NCBI GenBank assembly: GCA_016209155.1 | Contig: JACQWU010000269.1 | Span: 1-14,353 of the forward strand | Reading direction: 5' to 3' | Source: Candidatus Desantisiibacteriota bacterium | GTDB taxonomy: Bacteria > JACRDZ01 | Length of the DNA: 14,353 nt | Position numbers and translations under genes: made by a program | Shown: positions 1 through 6,746 of the stretch, one piece after another | Numbering within the stretch: position 1 is the first letter of the stretch | Layout of the letters: the number at the start of each line of letters is the position of its first letter | Notes under the pieces: model-generated | Told to the model about the DNA's origin: nothing | What the model saw: the letters and a program-made list of their open reading frames with translations, nothing else | The model's database searches: none

Positions 1-124
1 CTTCATTACTTTTTTCTCCTTGGGTAAATCCTACTATATCAGTAAATATTACAGTATGATTAATTTTATTAAATTTTTCTTTATCTCCGAGAATAAAATG
101 ATCATTAATTTTACCTTTTGACAT
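1..124 (-). CDS. class III adenylate/guanylate cyclase, N-terminal fragment
   Basis: This is the first 41 codons of a gene that runs off the left edge. It starts at ATG 124-122, with AAGAAAGGAG at 131-140 on the minus strand as a good ribosome site 6 nt upstream. The peptide begins MSKGKINDHF and reaches HTVIFTDIVGFTQGEKSNE. The block VIFTDIVGFT is the opening signature of the class III nucleotidyl cyclase catalytic domain. Its Asp (about residue 30) is one of the two metal-binding aspartates that act in ATP or GTP cyclisation. The domain lies almost at the N-terminus, so there is no N-terminal sensor or membrane anchor; any partner domain would be C-terminal. cAMP versus cGMP specificity cannot be read from this fragment. 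The family call is secure, the full architecture unknown. Confidence 0.85.
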   Translation of the reverse strand, partial: MSKGKINDHFILGDKEKFNKINHTVIFTDIVGFTQGEKSNE

Positions 125-140
125 CTTGCACTCCTTTCTT

Positions 141-612
141 AATATTTATTTTTGATGCTTATTTTATTGTTCACTATAATCGTTGGTCTAACCCTATAAA
201 TAAAAGACAGCTAAACACCTCCTCTTTAAATAAATTTATAATACGAAAAATTGGAAGGGGTAAAACACTGTGTCAAATTTGTACATAATATCATTATAGC
301 TGATAATATACCTTTTTTCAAATTTTTATAATATTAGCAAAATTTGTTGCTATTTTAATAATTTGTTTTTAGTTTCGAACTTCTACTATGATATGCTGCG
401 GTATTATCCTTAATGTTTATTTATTATTTTGGTGGCTATTCAAAATATAACAAATATGTTGGAAATTTTGATAATATTTTGAAATAAATATTTTCCACAT
501 TACTTCCATTTTTTTATCTCTCCCCTCAACTTTACCTCTCTTTTCACCTTTATCCCTTTGCCCTAAACTTAAACCAGTTCTTTAAAACTAAAACAGAAAG
601 GAAGGTGAAAAA
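141..612. other. divergent intergenic region with a G-free pyrimidine-rich leader
   Basis: About 470 bp separate the minus-strand cyclase from the plus-strand cassette starting at 613. No ORF with coding character is visible. The left part carries the minus-strand promoter candidate. A weaker plus-strand possibility is TTGTAC (279-284) and GATAAT (302-307), spaced 17 nt. Positions 482-559 contain no G at all on the plus strand and are mostly C and T. If transcribed, this would be an unstructured C-over-G-rich RNA of the kind bound by Rho or CsrA/Hfq-type factors. The region ends in the ribosome site GGAAGGTG (600-607) for the gene at 613. Confidence 0.5.
293..321 (-). promoter_or_regulatory. 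candidate sigma-70 promoter for the cyclase gene
   Basis: On the minus strand TTGAAA (321-316) and TATAAT (298-293) are separated by exactly 17 nt. The -10 is a perfect consensus and the -35 matches at four of six positions. Transcription would start near 286 and give a leader of about 160 nt before the cyclase ATG. An imperfect dyad TATCA/TGATA (289-293 and 301-305) flanks and overlaps the -10 and could be an operator. AT-rich sequence produces such matches by chance, so confidence is moderate. Confidence 0.45.
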
Positions 613-825
613 ATGTACAGTCCTAAAATTGCAGAAGAATTAATACCGGAAATATATCGTATCAGCAAATCAAAAGGCAAGCCAATGACTCATGTTGTTA
701 ATGAAATCATTGGGAACGCTCTTTATTCAAAAGAGCGTAAAAATCAGAAGAAAGGAGAAACAGCACATGCAATTGCAACCCTTAATTCAGGAATTGGAAA
801 ACCAAAAAGCGCAGAAGTGGGATAA
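613..825 (+). CDS. small ribbon-helix-helix-like protein
   Basis: A 70-residue protein starting at ATG 613 with GGAAGGTG just upstream. Residues 2-38 (YSPKIAEELIPEIYRISKSK, then GKPMTHVVNEIIGNALY) have the pattern of a ribbon-helix-helix DNA-binding or accessory domain: a short strand, a helix, a turn with a conserved Pro/Thr, then the second helix with VNEII. The remaining 30 residues are basic and polar and look disordered. The gene overlaps the next gene by 59 nt (767-825) in another frame, so the two are translationally linked. As the first gene of the cassette it may be its autoregulator or a small accessory protein. The fold assignment is by pattern only; the specific function is unknown. 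Confidence 0.6.
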   Translation: MYSPKIAEELIPEIYRISKSKGKPMTHVVNEIIGNALYSKERKNQKKGETAHAIATLNSGIGKPKSAEVG

Positions 826-1762
826 GAAGATTTTAAGCAGAGAAGTTAAAATGATTGAAGAAAAACCATGTTTAGCTTTAGGAGCAGAAAGTCCTTATGA
901 ATTAACAGCATCCTGCCATAATCAATTAGCGGATAAACTGGAGATTCCGACTAAGTATTACCAAAAAATGATGATTTCAGATCCAAAACTTCTGGCAACC
1001 AATGTTAATACCTGGCTTAACCGTCAAGAAGACGAGTCATTCTTTATTCGCGGTATAGCAAACAGAATCAGAGCAGTATTGTCTCCAAGTTATAGAGTAA
1101 TTGATAATTACAATGTCTTGATGTGTTCTCTTACTGAAATGCAAGCGCAGAATATTGAAATTGAAGATTGTCATTTATCAGAGACAGGAATGTTTGTAAA
1201 AATCAGAAGCAACCAGATGAAAGATTTTGTCAGGCACAAAGGCGATGAAATAATTGGCGGTATTCTTGTCTCCAACTCTGAAACCGGTCATGGAGCAGTC
1301 AATATCAAACCCAGAATTTTTAGAGTTCAATGTACCAATGGCATGGTATTGGAAAAAATTGCTTCCAGACAAATTCATTTGGGAAATGGAAATTATACAG
1401 ATGCGGAATTATTAGACGATCAGGTATATTTGTCTATCCGCCAATCCATCAGAGAAACATTCAATCAATTTGGCAGAATTGTGATTATGCTGAGAGAATC
1501 AACAGAAATTTCCATTAATGAGCCAGTGAAAATAATTAATAATGTGGTCAGGGAATACCGGATGACTGAAGAACAAAAAGAACAAATTATTATGTCTTTT
1601 GGCATGGAAAGAGATAAAACCAAATATGGCATTGCTAATGCCATAACCAACGCTGCTCAATCCCAGAATCACTTTGAAAAAGCTTTGGAAATGGAAAGAA
1701 TTGGCGGCAGAATCATTGTAATGAATAATCAAAGATTCAAGCAATTGGAATATGCGGCATAA
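767..1762 (+). CDS. DUF932 phage/plasmid-like protein
   Basis: A 331-residue protein. I choose ATG 767 (MQLQPLIQELENQ) because AAGGAG at 752-757 lies 9 nt upstream; the longer reading from 692 lies inside the preceding gene without a good site. It matches DUF932 (phage/plasmid-like TIGR03299 type). Recognisable blocks are the substrate-like start WDKKILSREVKMIEE, the central IRAVLSPSYRVIDNYNV, and GGILVSNSETGHGAVNIKP followed by FRVQCTNGMVLEK. The C-terminal third is helical. DUF932 proteins are found on phages, plasmids and integrated elements, often near recombination genes; their biochemical role is not established. No signal peptide or membrane segment is seen, so it is cytoplasmic. Its neighbours (RHH protein upstream, nuclease downstream) point to DNA metabolism of a mobile element. 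The family call is confident, the role unknown. Confidence 0.85.
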   Translation: MQLQPLIQELENQKAQKWDKKILSREVKMIEEKPCLALGAESPYELTASCHNQLADKLEIPTKYYQKMMISDPKLLATNVNTWLNRQEDESFFIRGIANRIRAVLSPSYRVIDNYNVLMCSLTEMQAQNIEIEDCHLSETGMFVKIRSNQMKDFVRHKGDEIIGGILVSNSETGHGAVNIKPRIFRVQCTNGMVLEKIASRQIHLGNGNYTDAELLDDQVYLSIRQSIRETFNQFGRIVIMLRESTEISINEPVKIINNVVREYRMTEEQKEQIIMSFGMERDKTKYGIANAITNAAQSQNHFEKALEMERIGGRIIVMNNQRFKQLEYAA

Positions 1763-1789
1763 ATCAAAAAAGAAAGAAGGTGAAAAAGT

Positions 1790-2338
1790 ATGAGAATACT
1801 TGCGAATTACGGATATAAGAATAACGGGGATAGTTATTCCGTGACATTTGAAACAACCGGCGATGTGCCAATAGAAAAAGCTTCATCTACTGTAGATGAT
1901 TTATTCAAGCTGGCAAAAGAAGCGATTCAAAGGCAGATTTCTGAAAAAGAAACCGATCCATTAAGAATTGATCCTTCAAAAGATGTTTCCCCTGAAAGTG
2001 ATAATAGCAATCATTCTTATCAAAAAAATAGAGGGAATAACGGAAATAGTAAAAATGGGGAAAATAGGGATAGCAATGGTAAAAACAATGAAATGAAAAT
2101 GACCACTAATCAGAAAAAATTTCTATACAGACTATTGTATTTCAACAAAAAAATGTCCGGCGAAGAAGCCACCGCGTATTTAAAGGAAGAATTTAAAGTG
2201 AGGCTTGTAAATGACATCCCTTGTTCTCAGGCAGACATCTTTATCAAGAAAATCCTGAAAGAAGCAGAGAATCGAGGTGGCGGCAATGGTTCGACTAAAC
2301 TCACCAGAAATGGATCATATCAGCGTCTGTCAAATTAA
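1790..2338 (+). CDS. two-domain hypothetical protein, C-terminal short helical module found in phage recombination proteins
   Basis: A 182-residue protein with ATG 1790 and GAAGGTG upstream. Three parts are visible. Residues 1-55 (MRILANYGYKNNGDSYSVTF onward) form a small alpha/beta domain. Residues 56-100 are an Asn/Ser/Lys-rich, low-complexity linker (NRGNNGNSKNGENRDSNGKN). Residues 103-162 (TTNQKKFLYRLLYFNKK onward, ending around CSQADIFIKKILKEAE) resemble the small helical module T-x-x-Q-x3-L-x2-L ... A-s-x2-I-x2-L seen at the C-termini of phage ssDNA-annealing and related proteins. The disordered linker plus C-terminal module is reminiscent of an ssDNA-binding or annealing accessory factor, but no SSB or RecT core is recognisable. 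It ends inside the start of the nuclease gene (overlap about 53 nt). Function is inferred only from context. Confidence 0.65.
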   Translation: MRILANYGYKNNGDSYSVTFETTGDVPIEKASSTVDDLFKLAKEAIQRQISEKETDPLRIDPSKDVSPESDNSNHSYQKNRGNNGNSKNGENRDSNGKNNEMKMTTNQKKFLYRLLYFNKKMSGEEATAYLKEEFKVRLVNDIPCSQADIFIKKILKEAENRGGGNGSTKLTRNGSYQRLSN

Positions 2339-3071
2339 CTTGTACCAGCAGTGCAGTTTGAAATATAAATTCAGGTATATTGATAAAATTCCATCTGCTT
2401 TTATCTCTGTTAATCTTGCTTTTGGCAGCGCGATTCATTCCAGCTTAGCTTGGCTTCATGAAGAAATTGTAAAAGGAAATATGCCAACCCTTGAAGAATT
2501 CCAGCAGGTATTTTCCATTGAATGGTATAGTCAAACAATTGAGGAAAACATTAATTACAATGGTTGCAATTGGACGGAATTATTAGAAAAAGGCAAAGCA
2601 ATGCTGGCGCTGTATCATGAGAATCCGGCTAAAGAAATACAAGCGATAGAATCCGGCTTTATTATTCCCATTATCAATCCGGCAACCGGCGAACAATTGG
2701 ACACCCCATTAAAAGGTATTTTTGATTTAGTTCTAAGTAGCGGCACGATCGTAGAATTCAAAACAGCCGGTAAAACTTTTGATCTTATGCTTTTGCATAA
2801 AATGCTTCAGCTTACCGCTTACAGTTACGCCTTTGAATATCTGTACAAACAAAAACCTTCCAATCTTAAGCTGATTGCTTTCATTAAAAACAAAAATCCA
2901 AAAATGGAGCAGTGGGAAACAACAAGAAACGAAAAGGATTACATTCAATTTTTTAATATCACAAAAAATATAATCACTGGTATCAAAAATAAAATCTTTT
3001 TTCCTATTTACACTTATCTTTGCAAAGACTGCGAATATCTTGAAGAATGCAAAAAGTGGGAAGGGAAATAA
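2286..3071 (+). CDS. PD-(D/E)XK nuclease with predicted 4Fe-4S cluster (Cas4/AddB-type, stand-alone)
   Basis: A 261-residue protein from ATG 2286, chosen over GTG 2277 because GAGGTGG (2274-2280) sits 5 nt before this ATG. The N-terminal motif (SVCQINLYQQCSLKYKFRYI) is the usual opening of PDDEXK_1/RecB-like nucleases and supplies the first cluster cysteine, C23. H51 (FGSAIHSS), D147 (GIFDLVL), E157 and K159 (VEFKTAG) make the catalytic H...D...ExK set that binds the metal and cuts DNA. C246, C249 and C255 (CKDCEYLEEC) complete the four-cysteine iron staple seen in Cas4, AddB and Dna2. There is no helicase domain, so this is a single-domain exonuclease. Cas genes are absent, so a CRISPR adaptation role is not supported; recombination end-processing fits the cassette better. 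It is the last gene before the terminator at 3076. Confidence in the family is high. Confidence 0.88.
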   Translation: MVRLNSPEMDHISVCQINLYQQCSLKYKFRYIDKIPSAFISVNLAFGSAIHSSLAWLHEEIVKGNMPTLEEFQQVFSIEWYSQTIEENINYNGCNWTELLEKGKAMLALYHENPAKEIQAIESGFIIPIINPATGEQLDTPLKGIFDLVLSSGTIVEFKTAGKTFDLMLLHKMLQLTAYSYAFEYLYKQKPSNLKLIAFIKNKNPKMEQWETTRNEKDYIQFFNITKNIITGIKNKIFFPIYTYLCKDCEYLEECKKWEGK

Positions 3072-3075
3072 GGTT

Positions 3076-3107
3076 AAGGAAGTAGTAAAAAACACTACTT
3101 CCTTTTT
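3076..3107 (+). terminator. rho-independent terminator of the DUF932/nuclease cassette
   Basis: A perfect 11-bp stem, AAGGAAGTAGT (3076-3086) with ACTACTTCCTT (3094-3104), with a 7-nt loop (AAAAAAC) and a T run at 3103-3107. It begins 5 nt after the nuclease stop codon. It cleanly separates the cassette from the defence operon. Confidence 0.88.
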
Positions 3108-3113
3108 AATTCG

Positions 3114-3144
3114 AAGTGAATCTAAAAGTGAATCTAAAAGTGGA
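3114..3144 (+). repeat. 12-bp tandem repeat abutting the gaj promoter
   Basis: AAGTGAATCTAA occurs at 3114-3125 and again, exactly, at 3126-3137. A third copy begins AAGTGGA at 3138-3144 and breaks off inside the -35 hexamer TGGACA (3141-3146). The phase of 12 bp and the overlap with the promoter suggest a cooperative regulator-binding site, though replication slippage is the simpler explanation. Confidence 0.7.
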
Positions 3145-3169
3145 CAGCTCAAGTCATACCTGATATAAT
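3141..3169 (+). promoter_or_regulatory. strong sigma-70 promoter of the Gabija operon
   Basis: The -35 is TGGACA (3141-3146, one mismatch to consensus). A 17-nt spacer follows, then a perfect -10 TATAAT (3164-3169) preceded by TG one base away (3161-3162), which is the extended -10 TGnTATAAT. Transcription would begin near 3176, giving a leader of about 57 nt before gajA, whose ribosome site GAGGAT is at 3222-3227. Another TATAAT at 3195-3200 has no good -35. Confidence 0.75.
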
Positions 3170-3232
3170 TTTATAAACTATAAGTCGTATGCTGTATAAT
3201 TTATATAATTATTATCTCATTGAGGATCTTTT

Positions 3233-4915
3233 ATGTATTTATCTAAGATATCTATTAAAGGTTATAAAGGAATTAGAGATTTAGAAGTAGAATTCAATCC
3301 CAATATAAATATTATAATTGGAGAAAATGGAAGCTGTAAATCAGCCCTTATTGATTCAATCAGATTACTATACAATTTGGGGAATCAACAAAAGGATATT
3401 TTTGTATCAGAGGATGATTTTTATTATGATAAAGATTCTAAAAAGACTCTTACTAAAATTGAAATATCATATCAATTTAGGGATTTGTCTGAAGCTCAAA
3501 AAGGTGCTTATTACGAGTTCATGGTTCTTGCAGAGGATCCAAAACATGATTATATTAATATAGGTTTAAGCTATGAATATAGAGAAAACCGCTATCCCGA
3601 TTTTAGTTATTATACCGGTGCTGTTGATGGCCAAAAAGCAGAATTCAAAACATTTGAATTATTTCAGCATTATTATTTAGGAGCATTAAGAGATAGTACA
3701 AAAGACCTTTTGAGAATTAAAGGAAACATATTGGGTGGTTTGATTAAAAGGAGTATTGATAGAAATGGAACAAGTAAAAATTTTGAACAAATAATATCTA
3801 CAGCAAACAATGAATTGTTAAAACAAAAAGAAGTCTTAGATGCCAGAGAAAATATTAATCAGAATCTTAAAAAAATTTATAAACAATATATAGAAAATCA
3901 AGTGGGTTTATTGATAGAGCCGTCTAAGCTTGACTATATTGTCAATGTAATAAAACCATATCTTCCATTTAGTTTAAAAGAATTAGCAGGAGATGGGTTG
4001 CAATTATGCCAAAATAGTTTGGGTTTTAATAATTTAATTTATATTGCCACAATACTTGGAGATATTGATCAGAGAATAAAAGATGAGCCATTAACTCATT
4101 ATGCTCTGTTAATCGAGGAGCCGGAAGCACATTTGCATCCACAACTTCAATTAAGTCTTTATAGTTTTTTGAAGGAAACAAACAAGTGCGATAACAGTCA
4201 ATTGTTTATAACCACTCACTCTCCCACATTAACATCTAAAGTGCCTTTTGAAAATTTAATACTTTTAGATAAAAAATCTTATAGGATGAGTAATTGTTTT
4301 GCTGGCAGAGAAGATGAAAAGATAATTGAAGACACAAAAAAACAAAAGGAGCTAAAAGAACAGGATTTTAAAATTAAAGAAAAAATGCTTGAGAGATATA
4401 TTGATGTGACAAGGTCTCAATTGTTTTATGCAAAGAAGATTCTATTAGTTGAAGGAATATCGGAAGAATTATTAATTCCTGTTTTTTGTAAATTAGATAA
4501 TTTTAAGCTTGAAGATTACAGAATTGAATTGGTAAATGTACAAGGTACATCATTTTATCCTTTTTTATATTTATTTAATTCGAAAGATGAAAAGAAAGTA
4601 ATCCCAAAGAAAGTAGCTGTTTTAACTGATGATGATAGATTTACGGAGTCAAAAAAACCAGAATATTCTTTTAAAAATCTTATTGAGGATAATTATTCTA
4701 AATTAGATGAACTATATAATCAATTGATTGCCAAACATGAATCAAGCAGAGAGGAAGAGAGATATAAGCTCGCTATATTATTATGGAAAGCAATGCCGTC
4801 AAAGGCTGTTTTTGCTCAAGATTTTTCATTTTATATATGCGAAAATTTTCAAGAAGCAAAAAAAACTTTAATAATTCCGCCTTATATCTTAGAAGCTTTT
4901 CAACACCTTAAATAA
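3233..4915 (+). CDS. gajA: GajA, OLD-family ATPase/TOPRIM nuclease of a Gabija defence system
   Basis: A 560-residue protein from ATG 3233 with GAGGAT 5 nt upstream, close to the usual GajA length (about 580). The N-terminal ABC/SMC-type ATPase has Walker A GENGSCKS (residues 30-37), Walker B LLIEEPEAHLHP (E295/E296) and the H-switch TTHSP (327-331). The C-terminal TOPRIM nuclease has the catalytic Glu in LLVEGISEE (E407), the acidic trio TDDDR (D466-D468) and the late conserved Lys in PSKAVFA (K524). In characterised Gabija systems GajA nicks specific DNA sequences and is inhibited by ATP-level nucleotides; loss of nucleotides during infection releases it. An oddity is that the third glycine of Walker A is Cys35 (codon TGT; one base from GGT). 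The pairing with a UvrD-like helicase 13 bp downstream makes GajA the best call; a generic OLD nuclease is the alternative. Confidence 0.9.
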   Translation: MYLSKISIKGYKGIRDLEVEFNPNINIIIGENGSCKSALIDSIRLLYNLGNQQKDIFVSEDDFYYDKDSKKTLTKIEISYQFRDLSEAQKGAYYEFMVLAEDPKHDYINIGLSYEYRENRYPDFSYYTGAVDGQKAEFKTFELFQHYYLGALRDSTKDLLRIKGNILGGLIKRSIDRNGTSKNFEQIISTANNELLKQKEVLDARENINQNLKKIYKQYIENQVGLLIEPSKLDYIVNVIKPYLPFSLKELAGDGLQLCQNSLGFNNLIYIATILGDIDQRIKDEPLTHYALLIEEPEAHLHPQLQLSLYSFLKETNKCDNSQLFITTHSPTLTSKVPFENLILLDKKSYRMSNCFAGREDEKIIEDTKKQKELKEQDFKIKEKMLERYIDVTRSQLFYAKKILLVEGISEELLIPVFCKLDNFKLEDYRIELVNVQGTSFYPFLYLFNSKDEKKVIPKKVAVLTDDDRFTESKKPEYSFKNLIEDNYSKLDELYNQLIAKHESSREEERYKLAILLWKAMPSKAVFAQDFSFYICENFQEAKKTLIIPPYILEAFQHLK

Positions 4916-4928
4916 GGTTAGTTTACTT

Positions 4929-6656
4929 ATGATTTTTGAAAAGAATCATGAAAACGAAAAATACATATCTTCCAGAGGCAAAATTATTTTAGATGCCTGT
5001 CCTGGCAGTGGAAAAACGTCCACTATTGCTTATAAATTAAATGAATTAGTAAAAGAATGCGAGCAAAAATATGGAAATTTTTCAGGAATTGCATGTCTGT
5101 CTTTTACCAATGTAGCTAAAGATGAAATAACTCAAAAATATAAAGAATTTGTTGGAACATCAGTCAGTTATCCACATTCTATTTCAACAATTGATAACTT
5201 TATTAATAAATATATTACTCTCCCTTTTTATTATTTAATTAATAATTCATGCATAAGACCCAAGATAATTGATGACGAGGAATTTATAGATAAAGCATGG
5301 ATGGATCGATGGAACAAAAAGTATAAAACAAATTCTGGTCAACTAATATGTTTTTCATATCCAGCCAGTTCAATTAATTTTGAATTTAAAGATGGTTATT
5401 CTTCAAGTGGACATAAACCGGATTTTTCAAAGGTTGATAAAAATATATTTAATGAATATTGTAAAAATTTAAAAAATTGGCAGATTAATAAAGGATTATT
5501 AAAATCTTCCGATTCTACATTTATTGCATTTCAAATTTTAAATAATTATCCAAGAATTGCCTCATGGTTAACTAAAAAATTTCCTGTCATTATTATTGAT
5601 GAAGCACAAGACACTTCCGAAATACAGCATGCAATATTTGATAAATTGATAGAACATGGACTTGAAAATCTTGAATTAGTCGGGGATCCATATCAATGTT
5701 TGTATGAATGGAGGGACGCTAAACCAAATTTATTTTATAAAAAAAATATTGATACCTGTTTACCTTTAAATACTTGTAGGCGTTCAACTCAAAAAATAGT
5801 TGATTGTTACAGTCTTTTAAGATCAGATAATATTCCGAAGATTAAATCAATAAATAACGAAAAAGATATACCGATACAAATATATACTTATAGTATTAAT
5901 AATGAAAAAGAAATTATTGATAAATATATTAACAATTGCAAAATGTTTTCAAATAATCACATAGTAGTTAGGGGGAAAAAATTAAAAAATAAATTAATTG
6001 GTAATATCGATGAAGATATCGAGCCATGGAAACATTACGCTCCCTATGAAATTTTGATAGCCAAAAATGAACTCAATGGAAAAAAAATTAAAGAATCTGT
6101 CCAACGTATACATTCATTATTGGCATTAGTACAAAATCCAAAAGCAGAGTATCATGATATAAAAGAATATGAAAAACAATTAAAACAAGATAATATGCGT
6201 AATGCTCTAATTATTGAATTTCTTAAAAATATTCCCTCATATGACCTACAATTAAGTGACTGGACAATAAAAACAGAAAAATATTTTATTGATACATTTA
6301 AATTAAAAGTGAAAATAGAGTTTGACCTAAAACAAGGTAAGTGGAAAAAGAAACATGATAGTAAAATTAAAGATATGTTTACTGTTAATTCCATTCTCCC
6401 TATCCCTATTTCAACAATTCATCAAGTAAAAGGCATGACGTTTGATTCACTTCTTCTAATGCTAAGCGAAGATAGTAAAGGGCAAAATATTTCAATTAAG
6501 GATATTTATAAACCAACTGATTTCCCAAATGAAAAACAGAGGTTAATTTATGTATCGATGTCTAGACCAAAATATCTTTTAGCAATTGGGATTCCTGATA
6601 CCATTAAGAAAGATTTAATTTATAGTACATTTGGAAAAGAAATTGAAATCATATGA
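4929..6656 (+). CDS. gajB: GajB, UvrD/Rep-like superfamily 1 helicase of Gabija
   Basis: A 575-residue protein starting 13 bp after gajA, so almost surely co-transcribed; the ribosome site is weak (AAGG near the gajA stop). SF1 helicase motifs occur in order: Walker A ACPGSGKTST (K29), motif Ia CLSFTNVAKDEI, motif II IIIDEAQDTSE (D224, E225), motif III VGDPYQCLYEW, motif IV NTCRRS, motif V STIHQVKGMTFD (495-506), and motif VI YVSMSRPK with Arg546 as the arginine finger. Motif VI usually reads YVAxTRA; the version here is divergent but keeps the Arg. In Gabija, GajB is activated by DNA termini or ssDNA and hydrolyses (d)NTPs, which frees GajA to cut. It is longer than the roughly 490-residue reference GajB; the extra length seems to lie between motifs IV and V (roughly residues 300-490). 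High confidence in the fold, good confidence in the Gabija role from linkage. Confidence 0.9.
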   Translation: MIFEKNHENEKYISSRGKIILDACPGSGKTSTIAYKLNELVKECEQKYGNFSGIACLSFTNVAKDEITQKYKEFVGTSVSYPHSISTIDNFINKYITLPFYYLINNSCIRPKIIDDEEFIDKAWMDRWNKKYKTNSGQLICFSYPASSINFEFKDGYSSSGHKPDFSKVDKNIFNEYCKNLKNWQINKGLLKSSDSTFIAFQILNNYPRIASWLTKKFPVIIIDEAQDTSEIQHAIFDKLIEHGLENLELVGDPYQCLYEWRDAKPNLFYKKNIDTCLPLNTCRRSTQKIVDCYSLLRSDNIPKIKSINNEKDIPIQIYTYSINNEKEIIDKYINNCKMFSNNHIVVRGKKLKNKLIGNIDEDIEPWKHYAPYEILIAKNELNGKKIKESVQRIHSLLALVQNPKAEYHDIKEYEKQLKQDNMRNALIIEFLKNIPSYDLQLSDWTIKTEKYFIDTFKLKVKIEFDLKQGKWKKKHDSKIKDMFTVNSILPIPISTIHQVKGMTFDSLLLMLSEDSKGQNISIKDIYKPTDFPNEKQRLIYVSMSRPKYLLAIGIPDTIKKDLIYSTFGKEIEII

Positions 6657-6746
6657 TTTGCTACGTATTCCGGCTACAATCCGAGGTGTTGGGATTACCT
6701 GTTAAACTCATGGATCTAAAATTTTCAGTAAAAGTCAGGAGTGAAA

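Noticed and set aside
692-766. Upstream extension of the DUF932 gene from ATG 692
   Set aside because: The extension lies within the RHH gene in another frame, has no ribosome site, and the start at 767 has AAGGAG at a good distance.
2286-3071. Cas4 of a CRISPR-Cas locus
   Set aside because: The motifs fit Cas4-like nucleases, but there is no repeat-spacer array and no cas1 or cas2 in the window; a stand-alone phage/mobile nuclease fits better.
2733-3152. A 139-codon minus-strand reading across the nuclease gene
   Set aside because: It is antisense to a gene with a full catalytic motif set, runs through the terminator, and has a low-complexity Phe-rich composition.
3195-3200. Second TATAAT before gajA as the main promoter
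   Set aside because: No acceptable -35 lies 16-18 nt upstream, whereas 3141-3169 has -35, 17-nt spacer and extended -10.
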